Shown: positions 1-12,300 of the stretch, in pieces | Numbering within the stretch: the first letter of the stretch is position 1 | Layout of the letters: each line of letters starts with the position of its first letter | NCBI GenBank assembly: GCA_015680635.1 | Contig: JAABOA010000284.1 | Span: 1 to 16,576 of the forward strand | DNA: 16,576 nucleotides | Source of the DNA: Lunasporangiospora selenospora | Lineage: Eukaryota > Mortierellomycota > Mortierellomycetes > Mortierellales > Mortierellaceae | Direction: 5' to 3' | Translations under genes and position numbers: made by a program | The notes under the pieces: model-generated | Seen by the model: the letters and a program-made list of their open reading frames with translations, nothing else | What the model was told of the DNA's origin: nothing | Database searches by the model: none

Positions 1-334
1 AGAGAGAGGGTTGCCACACATTATTTGACAACCCAGTTGCCAAATAGCATTTCTCAAACTAGAGATTTTTCTCAGAGTCATATACTAGTCTGGTATCACA
101 TGTTCCATGCTGATTGACCAATGCTGCGGTGAATGCTTCTCCAGATTCTGTTGAGTAAAGCTTGGACAATGAAAAAAGAAAAGAGTTCCTGAAAAAAAAA
201 AAAAAAAACTTCTTTTTTTTTGCATGACGTATAAGAATTCGTTCTTGATCTGACCATTTCTCTTCATCCAACCAAGGTCTCAATCAATTGGCATCGCCGA
301 ACGGAAATCCGATTCGAAGGAAATCACAACTCCG
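1..334 (+). promoter_or_regulatory. 5' flank / probable promoter of the first gene
   Basis: No convincing gene is seen here. The stretch opens with a short GA run and holds an A17 tract at 192-208, separated by four bases from a T9 tract at 213-221. Poly(dA:dT) tracts of this kind often mark nucleosome-poor fungal promoters, so this is the likely promoter and leader of the gene starting at 335. The reading frame of that gene is open back to a TGA at 251-253 but holds no upstream ATG. No clear TATA box was found. Confidence 0.4.
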
Positions 335-2645
335 ATGCAACATCAGACTCGACATCATTACGAATGGCTGAATGATGATCGTACGAAGGCAACCAGCAAA
401 GGGCCGTTACCAAGGAGAGAACAAACAGGAGGCAATCTCTCTCTAGTGGACCCAGGACTTTCGTGGAGGAGCGATGTAGCACAACCATCACCTCCTTTGT
501 CCTCCCACAATAACGCTAGTGCCCCTACTTTCAGAAGGCGCGAGTTTAGAGATAGAAGCTATCCTGGCACAGATCAACCACACAAGCCCTCCAAATCAGT
601 GTACGATAGAGCGGGACATTCTTTGCAGTCATACGAGGCGGAGGAAATCACAGCGCATAGAGATCGAGCACTGGATGTAGCTAGCCCAACACATCATGGT
701 TCTCAGCGTCAACGAGTTGTTTCATTCCATCCCATTCATACAGAACAACCTTCAACGCGACGGAATCGACCCCAAAAGAGACAGGAGCTTGACACTATAA
801 ATTTAACTCAGATCGGACAAAGCTCAGGTCGTCAGTATCAGCCAGCGGCAAGTCCATCATTGAGAGGACATCCGAAAGGAAACAGAAGAGATGGGAAATC
901 CCCCTATACTCCTACATATCAAACACGCCGCAACTTTGAGCCCCTCCAAACTGATCCAGGATATGAAAGTAGTGGCAGCTATTCCAGCGACCAAGCTGAA
1001 TCTCAAAGGAGGAGATATAATCCTATGTATACAAGACCCCACAGTCTCCGAGATCCAATAATACAAAGAGCTGGGCAAAAGACAGATCCTTCTACATTAC
1101 CGGACCTTGGAGAGCAGATCGACACGCTCAAGACATCAATACAGCAACGTCGCCTTAAAATACAGCATCGACAAAATTCCAGAACTAGCGTTGGGTCTAC
1201 ATCGGGGGCTGCAGAGAACAATTCAACTATCAGTTGGAATGAGAGTATAATATCGGCGGATCCCTTACCCATGACTGGGCCTTCATCCGTTGATAACTCG
1301 CAAATACGACTAAATGATGGTCAACAAGAAACTACCAGAACCTCAGCCTCTTTAATGACATCTGGGCTATCAAAAGCTGGAGGCGATAATACGTATAACA
1401 AGTTCAAGTCACACTCGTTGCCTAATGTAGGATCTGTGGACAAGAAGGAAGGGCGAACATCGATAACTGATAACAAGCAACCTGTCGTTTGTGTAAACCA
1501 ACAAAACGATTTTTCATTGACAGATTCGGATGGCATTACAGTATCATCTCATTCCTTACCGCATGGTACAGAGGAAAGACATCAACACAGCCTGCAGCAG
1601 GTAAGGTTTGGAAACTCTAGACGACTGTGCTACTTGTACTTTATAAATATATAAATAATAACTTATTATGATAGTTTGGTTTGAAGTCAGAGAATGGGCT
1701 ACGGGAGCGGAGGAAAAATAGGCACGCCTTCACCAACAATAACAACCAGGGGCCTCTGTCATCTGCCTCTGCACAGTCCAGAAATAGTCAAGGAAGTCGC
1801 ATGACATCACAATCTGCTCGCTTGAAGGCTCATCACGAGAAGGCTGAAATGAGGGCCCGGAGGCTATTGGATCGGGAGCACAGAGCAGGATACGTCTTTT
1901 CCAGCTCTGAAGATGACGACTCGATTTCTTTTTCTCTGGGACCGCCCTACAGGCGAGTGCACTCTAGGTCCTTTATTCGCGAGAGAGACTATAGTGGGGA
2001 CTCGAGCTCTAGCAACGGGTCGGAATACCGGGGTCCTGAGAGTCGAAAATCTTTGGCTTTGCCCGGGTTCTCTTGGGAACCCGTTGTTAAGCCGAGTCAT
2101 CAACTTGAAAAACCGTGGTGGCAGAAGCTTCTCTACAGGGTGTTGAAAATGCTCTTTTGGATTTTTATTCACGCCACTATCCAAGTTGTTATCATGGGAC
2201 TTGTATTCAGGTAAGAAAGAAATGAATGGATTAATGGCTAGACAAATGGATGAAGGAGTGTTATTGACAAGTTTGGAGAGGTGATGCCAAGCACTAAGAG
2301 CAAAAGCTTTCCTTTTGAACCAATAGGCCTACCTCTCCAATGACGGGATTAATGCCAACAAACGACTTCTCCGAGAATGTGCCAGCGAGCACTCTTTTCT
2401 ATAAGGGTCGAGATTACGTCTCTTCTGAACCTGGATACTTTATGTTTCTGAATGACGGCTTCGGGATGGATACATTAGTTCACTGTCACGATTTATTGGA
2501 ATATCCTGTGGACCCTACCAAGCAACGACCTACCCCAACACTCATTAGGATACTAGAGACAATTGCTCTTCTCAGACGACAATCCGAGAAAATCGATATA
2601 CGAGCCACTGCTCGCGTTCTCTTGACGAAGTTGCGACGGAAATAA
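335..2645 (+). CDS. Unrecognised 706-residue protein: long disordered N-terminus, one membrane segment, compact C-terminal region (3 exons)
   Basis: The model joins exons 335-1600, 1675-2210 and 2327-2645, giving 706 codons and a TAA stop. Introns are 1601-1674 (phase 0, GTAAGG..ATAG) and 2211-2326 (phase 2, GTAAGA..ATAG); both joins keep the frame. Residues 1 to about 570 are rich in Ser, Arg, Gln, Asn and Pro with no repeats or known domain, so probably disordered. An acidic DDD/SSSED patch and many RR/RRR clusters lie near residues 490-550. Residues about 578-600 (VLKMLFWIFIHATIQVVIMG...) form one strong hydrophobic helix preceded by basic residues. About 105 residues follow, with a folded look (YFMFLNDGFGMDTLVHCHDL, then a basic tail ending KLRRK). 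This resembles a single-pass membrane protein with a large disordered tail; which membrane cannot be told. ATG 335 is the first in-frame ATG. I do not recognise the family and assign no function. An AATAAA overlaps the stop at 2641-2646. Confidence 0.8.
1601..1674 (+). other. Intron 1 of the first gene (74 bp, phase 0)
   Basis: The donor is CAG|GTAAGG and the acceptor ATAG|TTTGGT. Without splicing, the frame of the first exon runs into a stop soon after the donor (end of open frame at 1654). Splicing joins it exactly in frame to the next open segment. Confidence 0.85.
2211..2326 (+). other. Intron 2 of the first gene (116 bp, phase 2)
   Basis: The donor is TTCAG|GTAAGA and the acceptor CCAATAG|GCCTAC. 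The split codon is AG|G (Arg601). The intron separates the membrane-segment exon from the exon for the C-terminal region. Confidence 0.85.
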
Positions 2646-2947
2646 AAAGAAGAGAAAAGGCCTAGCTCTCGACTCTTTTTTCGAAACGACTCTGCGAAAA
2701 ATGACGCTGTAGTAGCCTATCCACACTACCCTTTCCATTTGCGTTTTAATCCGCGCTCTCTTCCGCCCCTTATGTCATATACCAGGAGGAACCGGTAGTG
2801 AAGAATACTTGGGCTCGGATTTTGGTGTTTTCGTAAAGCTTCCACTGAGAGAGAAGAGGAGGACACTGTCCAGAGACCCCAGTCTGCTTGATATATGTGG
2901 ACGGCAGATGCGGACAGGTGAATTGACGAAGCCCACTAGCTGCGTTT

Positions 2948-2992
<45 letters not shown>

Positions 2993-3308
2993 CTAGTGCA
3001 CGTGAGCGACTGGCGATTTTCATCCATGTCTTCCATGTCGATCTTTGACCATTTCCATACTCTTCTAGTAGGCTTCCACTCATGCCATCTCGATTCTAAT
3101 TACCGACTTTACTGTTGCCCCTCCACCCTTTCTCTTTTCCCAGTCGACATCCACTCTTTGCTCATCGACACATTAAGACATTAACGGGAAAAGAGAGAGA
3201 AAGATAAAGACACTCAAAACACACCGCCTTACTCAGGAACAACGGAAGATCGTGAGTGATCAGCTCAGAGTTATACCCCCCCCTCCCTCTCTTCCCATTC
3301 AGAACATC
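2646..3308 (+). promoter_or_regulatory. Intergenic region: 3' flank of the first gene and promoter/leader of the ATR-type gene
   Basis: This 663-bp stretch has no convincing gene; the open frames in it are short or are made by the GA repeat (alternating Arg-Glu or Ser-Leu). It contains the (GA)21 microsatellite, a GA-rich patch near 3187-3205 and a C/CT-rich tract at about 3276-3297 just before ATG 3309. Pyrimidine-rich tracts before the start codon are common in fungal leaders. No clear TATA box was identified. Confidence 0.5.
2949..2990 (+). repeat. (GA)21 microsatellite
   Basis: This is an uninterrupted run of 21 GA units (42 bp) in the gap between the first gene and the ATR-type gene, about 320 bp upstream of the proposed ATR start. 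GA runs of this length are usually polymorphic. They can also bind GAGA-type factors, but nothing here shows that. Confidence 0.97.
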
Positions 3309-6300
3309 ATGTCAATGCAGACTGCAGAGTATCCCCAGAGGCATATCCAAGACTGTATGTATTCGTGTCATGGATGTCTAGTTGACATTGCAAGGAATGG
3401 AGGCAAAGAAGCATCTTTCTCAAGTAACTAATTGGTGGCGCAAAATTTTTTTATGCTCTACTTCAAGTGCATGACTTTGTACGGTACTGCTGCGAGGATG
3501 AACATGAGGGCGTAGCTCCACTACTTGCATCGTTTCTCAATGGTAAGGAAATTACGTCTATGTCTCTTGGCACTGAGTAGTCTTTTTCGATCTACGCCTA
3601 ATGGACCTATATCATTCATCACTTGAAACGGTTGTATCTTAATAGGCAAACATACTTCAGTTGATTCCTGGAGAACCGTCAACAAGTCTCTACAGGAGAT
3701 CACCGATCTGGCTAAAAATGACTCCTTCAAGAATGTGTTCACTCTCTATGAAGGATCAAGTCAACCTGTTTCTGCCATTGATAAACCTCGACAAAAACTA
3801 GAGTGGCTAGTTCTCGTCACCGTTATCCCGGCTCTTGCCCTTCCGCCATTCACCTCTGTACAACGCGACTTGGTTATCAAGTGCCTAAGATGCGTCCATG
3901 ATGCGCTGATAGCTATTGATGACGATCTTTCCCCATACGCCCTCTCTAAATCGCCCCAGCGTTCTAGAGCATTTTGCCTTGTGATCATTGGCATTTTGAA
4001 TGGTATGAAGCATCCTCATCATTAATTGAAACGCAGTAGACCCTTATAGTATTCTAAACGCATCTTTTATTTACCACATGCATATCATAGAAATTGCGGG
4101 CTTTCTCGAAAGACAGGACTTGACTTTCCCAAGCGACCTTGCCATACGAATGAGTCTGTTCAAAACGCCACCTTCCCAAGATGTCGACCCGACCTGGATG
4201 AGCCTTCGATTCAACAGCTTGGATGAGGCCATTGCTGTAGTTTGCTATTTGATGTCATTCCTCCACAACACAGTCGACACATACGGGAGACCAACAATTC
4301 AAATAGACCAAGGACTACTATACGAGATGACAAACCTGACCAGTTCATTGTTGAGAACGTTTCGATCCAGCTCGACTTCAACTCTGAAGGATCGCAACGG
4401 ATCGAGCTATATATCTGCAAATCTTGGAGCAATATATCAGCTATTTCAAGCGTGCTGTCATTGCATCCAGAATTATGTCCCTTTGCAATACACTCAACGC
4501 CAATTACTTCCTTCCCTCGCCAAATCGCTTCTCTTGATTCTTTCCTCCCATGTCATGACAATTGAAGACCAGTTTAATGAATGGAATGCGTGCACCAACA
4601 CCAAAAATAATTTTTCTGCCACCCAACCTGAAAATGCCGCACAGGACTCCCAATCGACAAAGCAAAGTGTTACCGAGTTTCGAGAAGAGGTGAAAACTAT
4701 CGGAGCATTTGAGACGTTGCTAATCCAGAGCCTTTTGGTTGTGATGGAGGCGATATTGAAGGTGCACGTTGACGCTTACGAACTGCTCGAGTTCAAACCC
4801 GTCATCTCGAGGCTACTCCTCTCGGACAAATTTGCTCACCTGAGTCACGACTCTAGCGGGATGAATATTCAGGTATGGGATCTACTCAGAAAGTCTGTTG
4901 TTTTGGTACATTCATAAGCCGATTTCATGTTGCTGACAAGCTTTCCAACTTTCTGACAGAGGACGCTCATTTTGCTGGTTGGTAACCTGGTCATCAGAGG
5001 CGCATATCCGGATCCACTTGAAGCTATTGCCTTTATCCTCTCCAAGTTTGTTCACTTGGAGCCAGGACTACTGATCGAGTTTATATTCTCATGCCTCAAC
5101 CACTGGCAATATTCAGAGCCTGAGGCGGCGATCAATGACGAAGAGCGGGAGAACACCTCTGATGTCGCCCCGACAGCGGCATCGTCTTCATTGAAGAGGT
5201 CTTTTGATAACCCTGATCACGACCTAACACTAAGGTACACTCTACTACTGCTCAACATTGGTTCATGAAGCACAGCTTTGTTATATTTTCTCTAATCTGT
5301 GTCGCATATCTCTAATGAAAAAAATAGTGCGGAAACAGGATGGAAACGCACAAAAGTGGACAATTTTCCGTCCAGTTCGCCTTCTGTAGAGACAGCAAAC
5401 TACTCTAGCATCATCGCACCTTCACAGCTTTCTCAAAGGGCTACCAAACTTTCGCAGTTACCAAAGGAGCCACGTACCGCCAGGTCGGCTGCCATGTTCC
5501 TGACTACGCTGCTCAAGAAGTATCTTAGTGACCAAATCACTAGTTACACTTTGAGTCATGGCTCGCGCGTTCAGGTAATTTAGTCCGACCTATGCTTTTA
5601 ATTAGGATCGAGTTGCAACTTGTTGAATTAGTGCTGACAAGCCATTGCATAATAGCCCCCGATAAGTGTAGATGATCTTCGCTCTATTGTTGTTGTCACT
5701 CAAGTATGGACGAGACTATACCCTGATACAAGTGATCCACAGGCTGCTCGGAGCTACGAATTTCTACTGGAATCGATCGAGTCCATTGGAAAGTACTACC
5801 TTCTCTGGGCCTTGAGCCCAGGGATGCAGGTAATTCTTCATCCTCATCTTCGCTTGCCCACTCGCTCACTTTACCCATTCCTCTCACCCTAGTATTATCC
5901 TTCCTTCCTCACTCCCTCCCTTTTTTAAAAAAGGAAGAAGGTTTCTAATCACTTCTCGTCTGTTGTGCTATCCCACTCGAAATAGAACCCTGTTTTAAAC
6001 CAATCGTACCTGGAATCTTCGTATCCTCTTGTCCTGGACCTTATTGGCTCCATTGCTCATTTGCGTACGTGTCTTCGACATGCATTTTGTGTTGTTTTAA
6101 GCTCTTAACAAACTCAATCCGCTAACTTTGCACTTCCTTTTGTCATACTAGCAATGAGTCCTTCTTTGAATGAACTACTCATATGCGTCTCCTCGGGCCC
6201 ATGGTTTTCAAGCCTTTCGGACCGGAGGTTATGGGATGATGATTGTGCTTCAATGGCTTCTGGAGATGACAATGGAAAGCAACAACTACTCAACACTTTT

Positions 6301-9300
6301 CTGGCGATAATGGAGGGAACAGAGATAGTCTCCCGCTTACGAGGCAATCCATCCTTGTTTCAATCCTGTCACGGGTTTAGTCCCCAGAAATGCAAGGCAC
6401 TGTTAGTGATGTCGACCCTTGCGCCCACTGACACTCTGTGTGCATGGCGTACTGGGGTGATCGTAGACACTATAGCTTCGGACAGGGAGTTTCCAGAAGC
6501 TAACTCAAACAATAATGATGAGATCCGTGACCTAAAGGCCACTGCGATCGAAAGTCTGGCTGTCATGTCTACACACTGTCGCAACCTTCGATCTACCATT
6601 GACTCGGTGATTGGGTAAGACGAAGCAGTGCACCTTTGTTAATATGTATGGATAATAAGTCCGCTTTGTGCTCTTGATATATTCTGACGGTTTATCTATG
6701 CTCGAATAGCCTTGTGGACGATGAATATCATTTTAGAACTCTTGCATCGTCAATCGGCATATTCTTTTGCGGCCTTGCGATGGCAGAACATGGGACAGGA
6801 CCCATGTTTTTCTTTGATGTCGGAACTCAATCATTCCGCCTGCGACAGGCTTGCATCTGTGGCGCCATGGATCCGGCACAAAAAACGCGCTCAATAGCAC
6901 AGGAATCTTCAGGGAAACCACTGGATCCGTCTTACTTGAATGCCTTTAACCGCCTTATACCGATGTGCTCATCTCTTGATTCTCGCAAGGTCCTCCTCGC
7001 TGGCCTAGTCCGTACTTTTTATCACATTGATCTGTCAAATGTAGACCTGAGGTCGCTTGAATTTGTCGGGTTTGTCTTTAGCCAGTTGACGGATGAAAAT
7101 GAACATATCCGTCATCTCGCCAGGTAAGAACTAGAATAAATTCTAGTCTGCGACGGATTTCAAATCCAAACCACTCATTCACCGCAACTCGACCCTTCTA
7201 ACCTTCATCCAATGACTCCAATCATAGAAACGTTGTGGAGGTCATAGTGCAAAGAATCGAAGCCGATGTCAATGATGACCCATTTGGAGCCTCGGAGACT
7301 GATGAGATTCTTTCTCTTATCGACGAGTCGATCACAAAGGCGATGACAACCCCCTCACCCAAGCGTTTTACACGCTCACTGCTGCAGCTAAGCCGTTGTG
7401 TGATGCGACACTTGCCTGAAGACCACTACACGTACTCGAGTTTACTGCAAAGGATGGTCGAGAGTGCAGCTAAAGATTGCATGGAATTGGCATTGAGTGA
7501 GGTAAACCGTGGTCAGTATCTATTTTCGTTGTTTTTATGCATTTTGAAAGCCATTCTAAAGTCAAAGTTTGTTTTACAGCTTACCCTAGTTGCAGTTGAC
7601 AAGGGATTCAGTAATTATCGTTTGCTGCTGCCAATCACAGAGTACATGTGTGTTACTGTAATAACCAGGCTGAGAGAAGGAGATGAAAATTGGCTTCAGC
7701 TCTTTTTCGCTTGGGCCGGTCTGAGTCAAGCCAGGTTCCTGAGTGACAACCTTCCCAAACTATTTCCGACGCTTGTCATTTACCAGCGCCGAGACTTGAT
7801 TGAGAAAGTGGCATCAATCTTGAAAGAGTCACCCGCGGGTCTTTGCATTCGACTTATCGATCATATCCTTGCTGCAGTATTCATGAGACCAGGTGCCAAT
7901 GACTTTAGCTCGCCTCTCGAGTTTTTACGAAGTCTAGTGGTACAAAAGGACAACGAGTCGGACCAAGCTATGGATGGTCTTAGTATCGTAGATTTGACGA
8001 CTCTCTCAACACAAGGACTCCTATGCTGTGTCTGTTTGGACCTTGGACATGAGAATAAGGCCACTCAAGACAGAGCTGAGGGTGTTATTGCAGTCATTGA
8101 GAGTCATGCATGGGAGAAGGAGAAGGCAGAGAATGAGACCAACACCCAGCAAACAGAACGACCATCGCTTTCAATGTTTCTAAGTCGTCATATCCTTGGT
8201 ATCATGTCGGAAATTAACAAGGCCGTTCAAAACTCTAATCGAAGTGTTACACTGAGAACCAAGTCTAGGCACCTTCGAAGTCTTGCAAGGCTAGTGAAGC
8301 TACTTGCTCCAATCCAAAGTTCAATTCTCGCAAGGGTAAGACCAGTGCACCAAAAGACTTTACCACTTAAAGACGGAGAACCTGTGTTAATCATCATTTT
8401 TATTTTGTTTAGATCTTTACTCCACTTATGGATGCGCTTGATATTCACGGGCTTCGTTTGACAGCTTTACGGACAGTCGAAAAGATTGTTTACACCGTCG
8501 AGCCAATACAGCTCGATACTCTTCTGGGTTATATTATAATGACCATCGGCAAGGTCTATGAACGGTCAAATAAGCATGAGAGACACGTCGCGTATGACAT
8601 CTTGCGTTACCTCATCATCGACTGCCAGGAGCAATTGTCTAGTTTCTTGCTAGATGTTGGCGCTCTACCAGCTCTAGAGTCCCTTGCCGAAATGAACCAG
8701 GTTCTGGAGACACTGAAGCGGGATGAGAACCTGGAGCAACAATTGTACCGCCTCATCAAACGGATAGGCAACGACAACGCTGAACTTTCAACACAGTCGC
8801 TTGTGGAGCTCCGCGAGATCCTATTGTCAAAGGAATCTGACATTCTACAGTTATGCACAGCCAAGAGCGACACGCTCGATCCCATCGTCAGTGCTCTGAT
8901 TCATGCACTCTTGTCTGGGATTGGGCGCCATCGAGGAATTGATGGTCCTGTCCCTCGTCTGGCGGTTGAATGCCTCGGGATCATTGGTGCCGTCAATCCA
9001 GCCAGAGTAATCGCCCCTCGAATTCCACTGGCCTCGCCTGTGAACTCAAATTTTAATGATCTCGAAGAATCAAAGAACTTTGTCTGCGAGCTTATTGAGC
9101 GACAACTTGTGGGACAGGCACGGTCTATCGGAGATTTCCAGTCGGAGAGTCAGTTGGCCTTTACCCTTCAAACCCTTCTCTCCTTTTGCGAGATTACCAA
9201 GGAGGTGCTAAATGCTGAGGCACCGTCCAATTCATCCAGCCGTACTATTTCCTCGCAGCGCACCCCATACTCACAGGTGTTTTCCCCATCCAATAATCTA

Positions 9301-12300
9301 ACCCCGAATGGGACATTGAGAAGAGGGGCCAAGACTGCTCGTGATCGATGGAGGGCGTTTCCGCGACATGTCCAAGAGGTTTTGGAACTATTTATCGATG
9401 CTCAATACACCAGAAGCGACTCTGCGGCGGCGGAATTCCCCTCTCCGCTCTATCCGATATGCAAGACCTTTAAAGAGTGGGTAACTCATTGGACCCAATG
9501 CTTGATTTCCAAAGTGGAGGGGCGTTACGCGAAAGAGATTTTCCAAGCCTGCAAACATATTGTTGCCTATGACACAAGCACATGTTTGTATATCCTTCCC
9601 CATCTAGTTCTTAACGTCCTAATTGAGGGCTCTGAAAAGGACCAACAAGACATTGTCAACGAAATGGCAACAGTGCTAGGAAATGGTCGCCACTGGAAGG
9701 AGACTAGTTCTGATCAATCCTTTACGCTCCAAAACCAACCCGCCTCTGAGCTCAACCAACTTGGTTCACAGGTATTGCAAAGAACTGGTTTTGCATCACA
9801 AGTAATGCGAGAGGCCAAGCAACCGACCTAACCAACTATTAATATAATTTGTATGACTTAGGCTGTCTTTGCACTCTCGGATCACATCACGAAATGGATC
9901 CAGTGGCGAAGGAATACCGGCACAAAATCGTCAGTTCTCCGCAGTCATGCACCTGCTTCTGAGCAATCGCAGGTTGCAATGAAACAACAGCCCGATGCAG
10001 TACTTGGCAACATTCAAGCACACCTGGCCTCGATCTCACACAATGTCATTGCCATGGCGGCCTTCCGATGCAAAGCCTATGCACGAGCGCTTCTTCACCA
10101 CGAACAGCATATCCGGAACCTGAGACAGAGCCCATCACTTGGTGAGCTTGAATTACAGGCCATGTATGAAAAGTACCAGGAGATTTACCTTAATCTTGAT
10201 GAGCCCGATGGAATCGAGGGTATCTCTGGCCTGATCACAAGTGGCTCGATGAACCAAGGCCTCCTCTTTTGTGAAAGTGCGGGGCGATGGGACGAAGCTT
10301 TGGAATACTATCAGTTGGGGATCAACAGTGAACCAGGACACCTTGACAACTATATTGGTCTTTACAAGAGCTATGAAAGTCTTGGACAATTTGGTATTTT
10401 CTTCTTTCAAGATAAAGCATTGATTCTGTAAAGGTTTTGCTGTTAGATCCGGTTTACTAAACAGAATATTACTCTACCTGCAATAGATGCTTTATCGGCT
10501 CGAGTCAACTCCGATATCCGATCGAACCCTCAATGGGAGCAGCGTCTTAGCGATTATCGGATTGGGTCAGCCTGGAAACTGCAGGAATGGGATTACCTCG
10601 AGATGGCGCTATCAAGGTCGACGATCGAATCTTTTGAGTCTGGTGTCGGCCAGTTAATGGTGGACATGCGATATAACCGCGCCCAGGAATTTAATGAACA
10701 CCTTCAGCAAGTTCGGTCAATGCTGATAGGACCTCTCGCTGCAGCCAGTATGGAAAGTTACTCTCGTGCATATGATTTGGTGGTCAAACTCCACATGCTT
10801 CGAGAGCTCGAAGTGGCATTCAACAGCTGGGATTCGAGTTCTGGCTCTTCTTTGGCGCAAGCGAATGTGAGAATGGGCCTATCCGATGATGCAGTGTACA
10901 TTGAACGACTACGCGTTTGTGAATCGAGACTTGCACAGAGGCTAGAGTGTATGGTGCCAACCTTTAGAGTACGGGAGCAAGTACTTCGCCTTCGAAGGAT
11001 TGCATTCTATGATATTTGGTAAGTAGTGAGGACGAGATTTCTGATGCTGCTGCTTTTTTTTTGTTGTATGCTTAGCTATGAAGTCTCTTAATAATACTCA
11101 TATCGGTACTGTTTGGGTGAGATTATACGATAGGTTACCAGCAATTACTGTACATGCAGATTCGTTATACCTGAAAGAGAGCTGTGCACGCCTATGGCTG
11201 CTCTCTGCTCGGATGGCAAGGAACTCGGGCTCGGATCGCATGGCCTTTAGAGCAATTTTGGCAGCAGAAAAGCTTGAGAATCTCTCGGCTATTATTGAGA
11301 AGGCAAAGTGGTTCTTTTCTCACCAGGATGAAAGCTATGCTCTTCAGACGATTGACTCGGCGCTTAGGCGTGCACTTGCAAACAGCACCACCTTTGGTGA
11401 TGGACTGGCCTCTTCTACAAGAGGGGTGAATGGACTATCACGCTCTGCGAGCTCGACAGTGTCAACACGACTGCGACAGAGTTCAACAAGCGGGCCTAGG
11501 ACATTGGCTAGTGTTAATACATCCCTGCGTCGGGCTCAGGACTGGGAGCTTGACAAGAACGATTTAGGTTACATTCGAGCAAAGGCGATTCTGTTGCGTA
11601 CGCGTTGGATGGACCAGCACAACTTGGTTAGTCCGAACGAAATTATTGAGGGATTCCGACAAGCGACTGTGGAGTGCGAGAGTTGGGAGAAGGGATACTA
11701 CTTTCTGGGTCAGTATTACTTCAAGCTTTTCGATAGTACCAGACGGTTGAAAGGCAAATCCCCAAACTTTGTGTAAGTAACCATGTCTAGATTGTGTGTG
11801 CGAATATATACTATCGTATGGATGTCGATGCCAGACTACTGATATTTTCAACTCTCTTCAAAGTTTGTCAACGTTTGCCTGCAAGCTTTATGGAAAGACA
11901 TTGACCTTGGGAACCAAACATCTGTACCAGGTGTTGCCACGGCTCTTGACCTTTTGGCTCGACCTTGGTCAACAAGTCCATATTGCTCGTACTAGTCAGA
12001 ATTCGGCCAATTTGGCTAGCGCCAACACTGAATTTTTGAATGTCAACTCTATGATGGCATCTCTTTCCAGCTGTCTTCCCGAATATATGGTAAGGGCAAA
12101 AGATTCTGCTATGGCCGATGTGAACCCCAAAAATAAGAATGGCTCTAAGATTACTTACACCTTTTCTAAAATGCCCTGTTGTTATAGTTTTTATCGGCTT
12201 TCCCGCAGATCATTTCGAGAATTTGTCATCGAAACCCGGACGCATTCAAGGTTCTCCAACAGATTGTTGTCAATGTGGTCCTGGCTTATCCAGACCAGGC

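Noticed and set aside
192-221. A17/T9 pair as a hairpin or terminator
   Set aside because: The arms are unequal homopolymers with a four-base loop. Such low-complexity pairing is common in fungal intergenic DNA and does not indicate a specific element.
1864-2184. A 106-codon minus-strand frame inside the first gene
   Set aside because: It is antisense to a well-supported coding exon and looks like a shadow of it.
335-2645. Six SQ/TQ sites in the first gene's product, next door to an SQ/TQ-directed kinase
   Set aside because: Six sites in 706 residues is not a cluster by the usual three-in-100 rule, except for a close pair near residue 460. Gene neighbourhood in fungi gives little support for a kinase-substrate link.
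2770-3083. Open frames of 79-102 codons across the GA repeat on both strands
   Set aside because: They are kept open by the repeat, which encodes alternating Arg-Glu or Ser-Leu, and show no other coding character.
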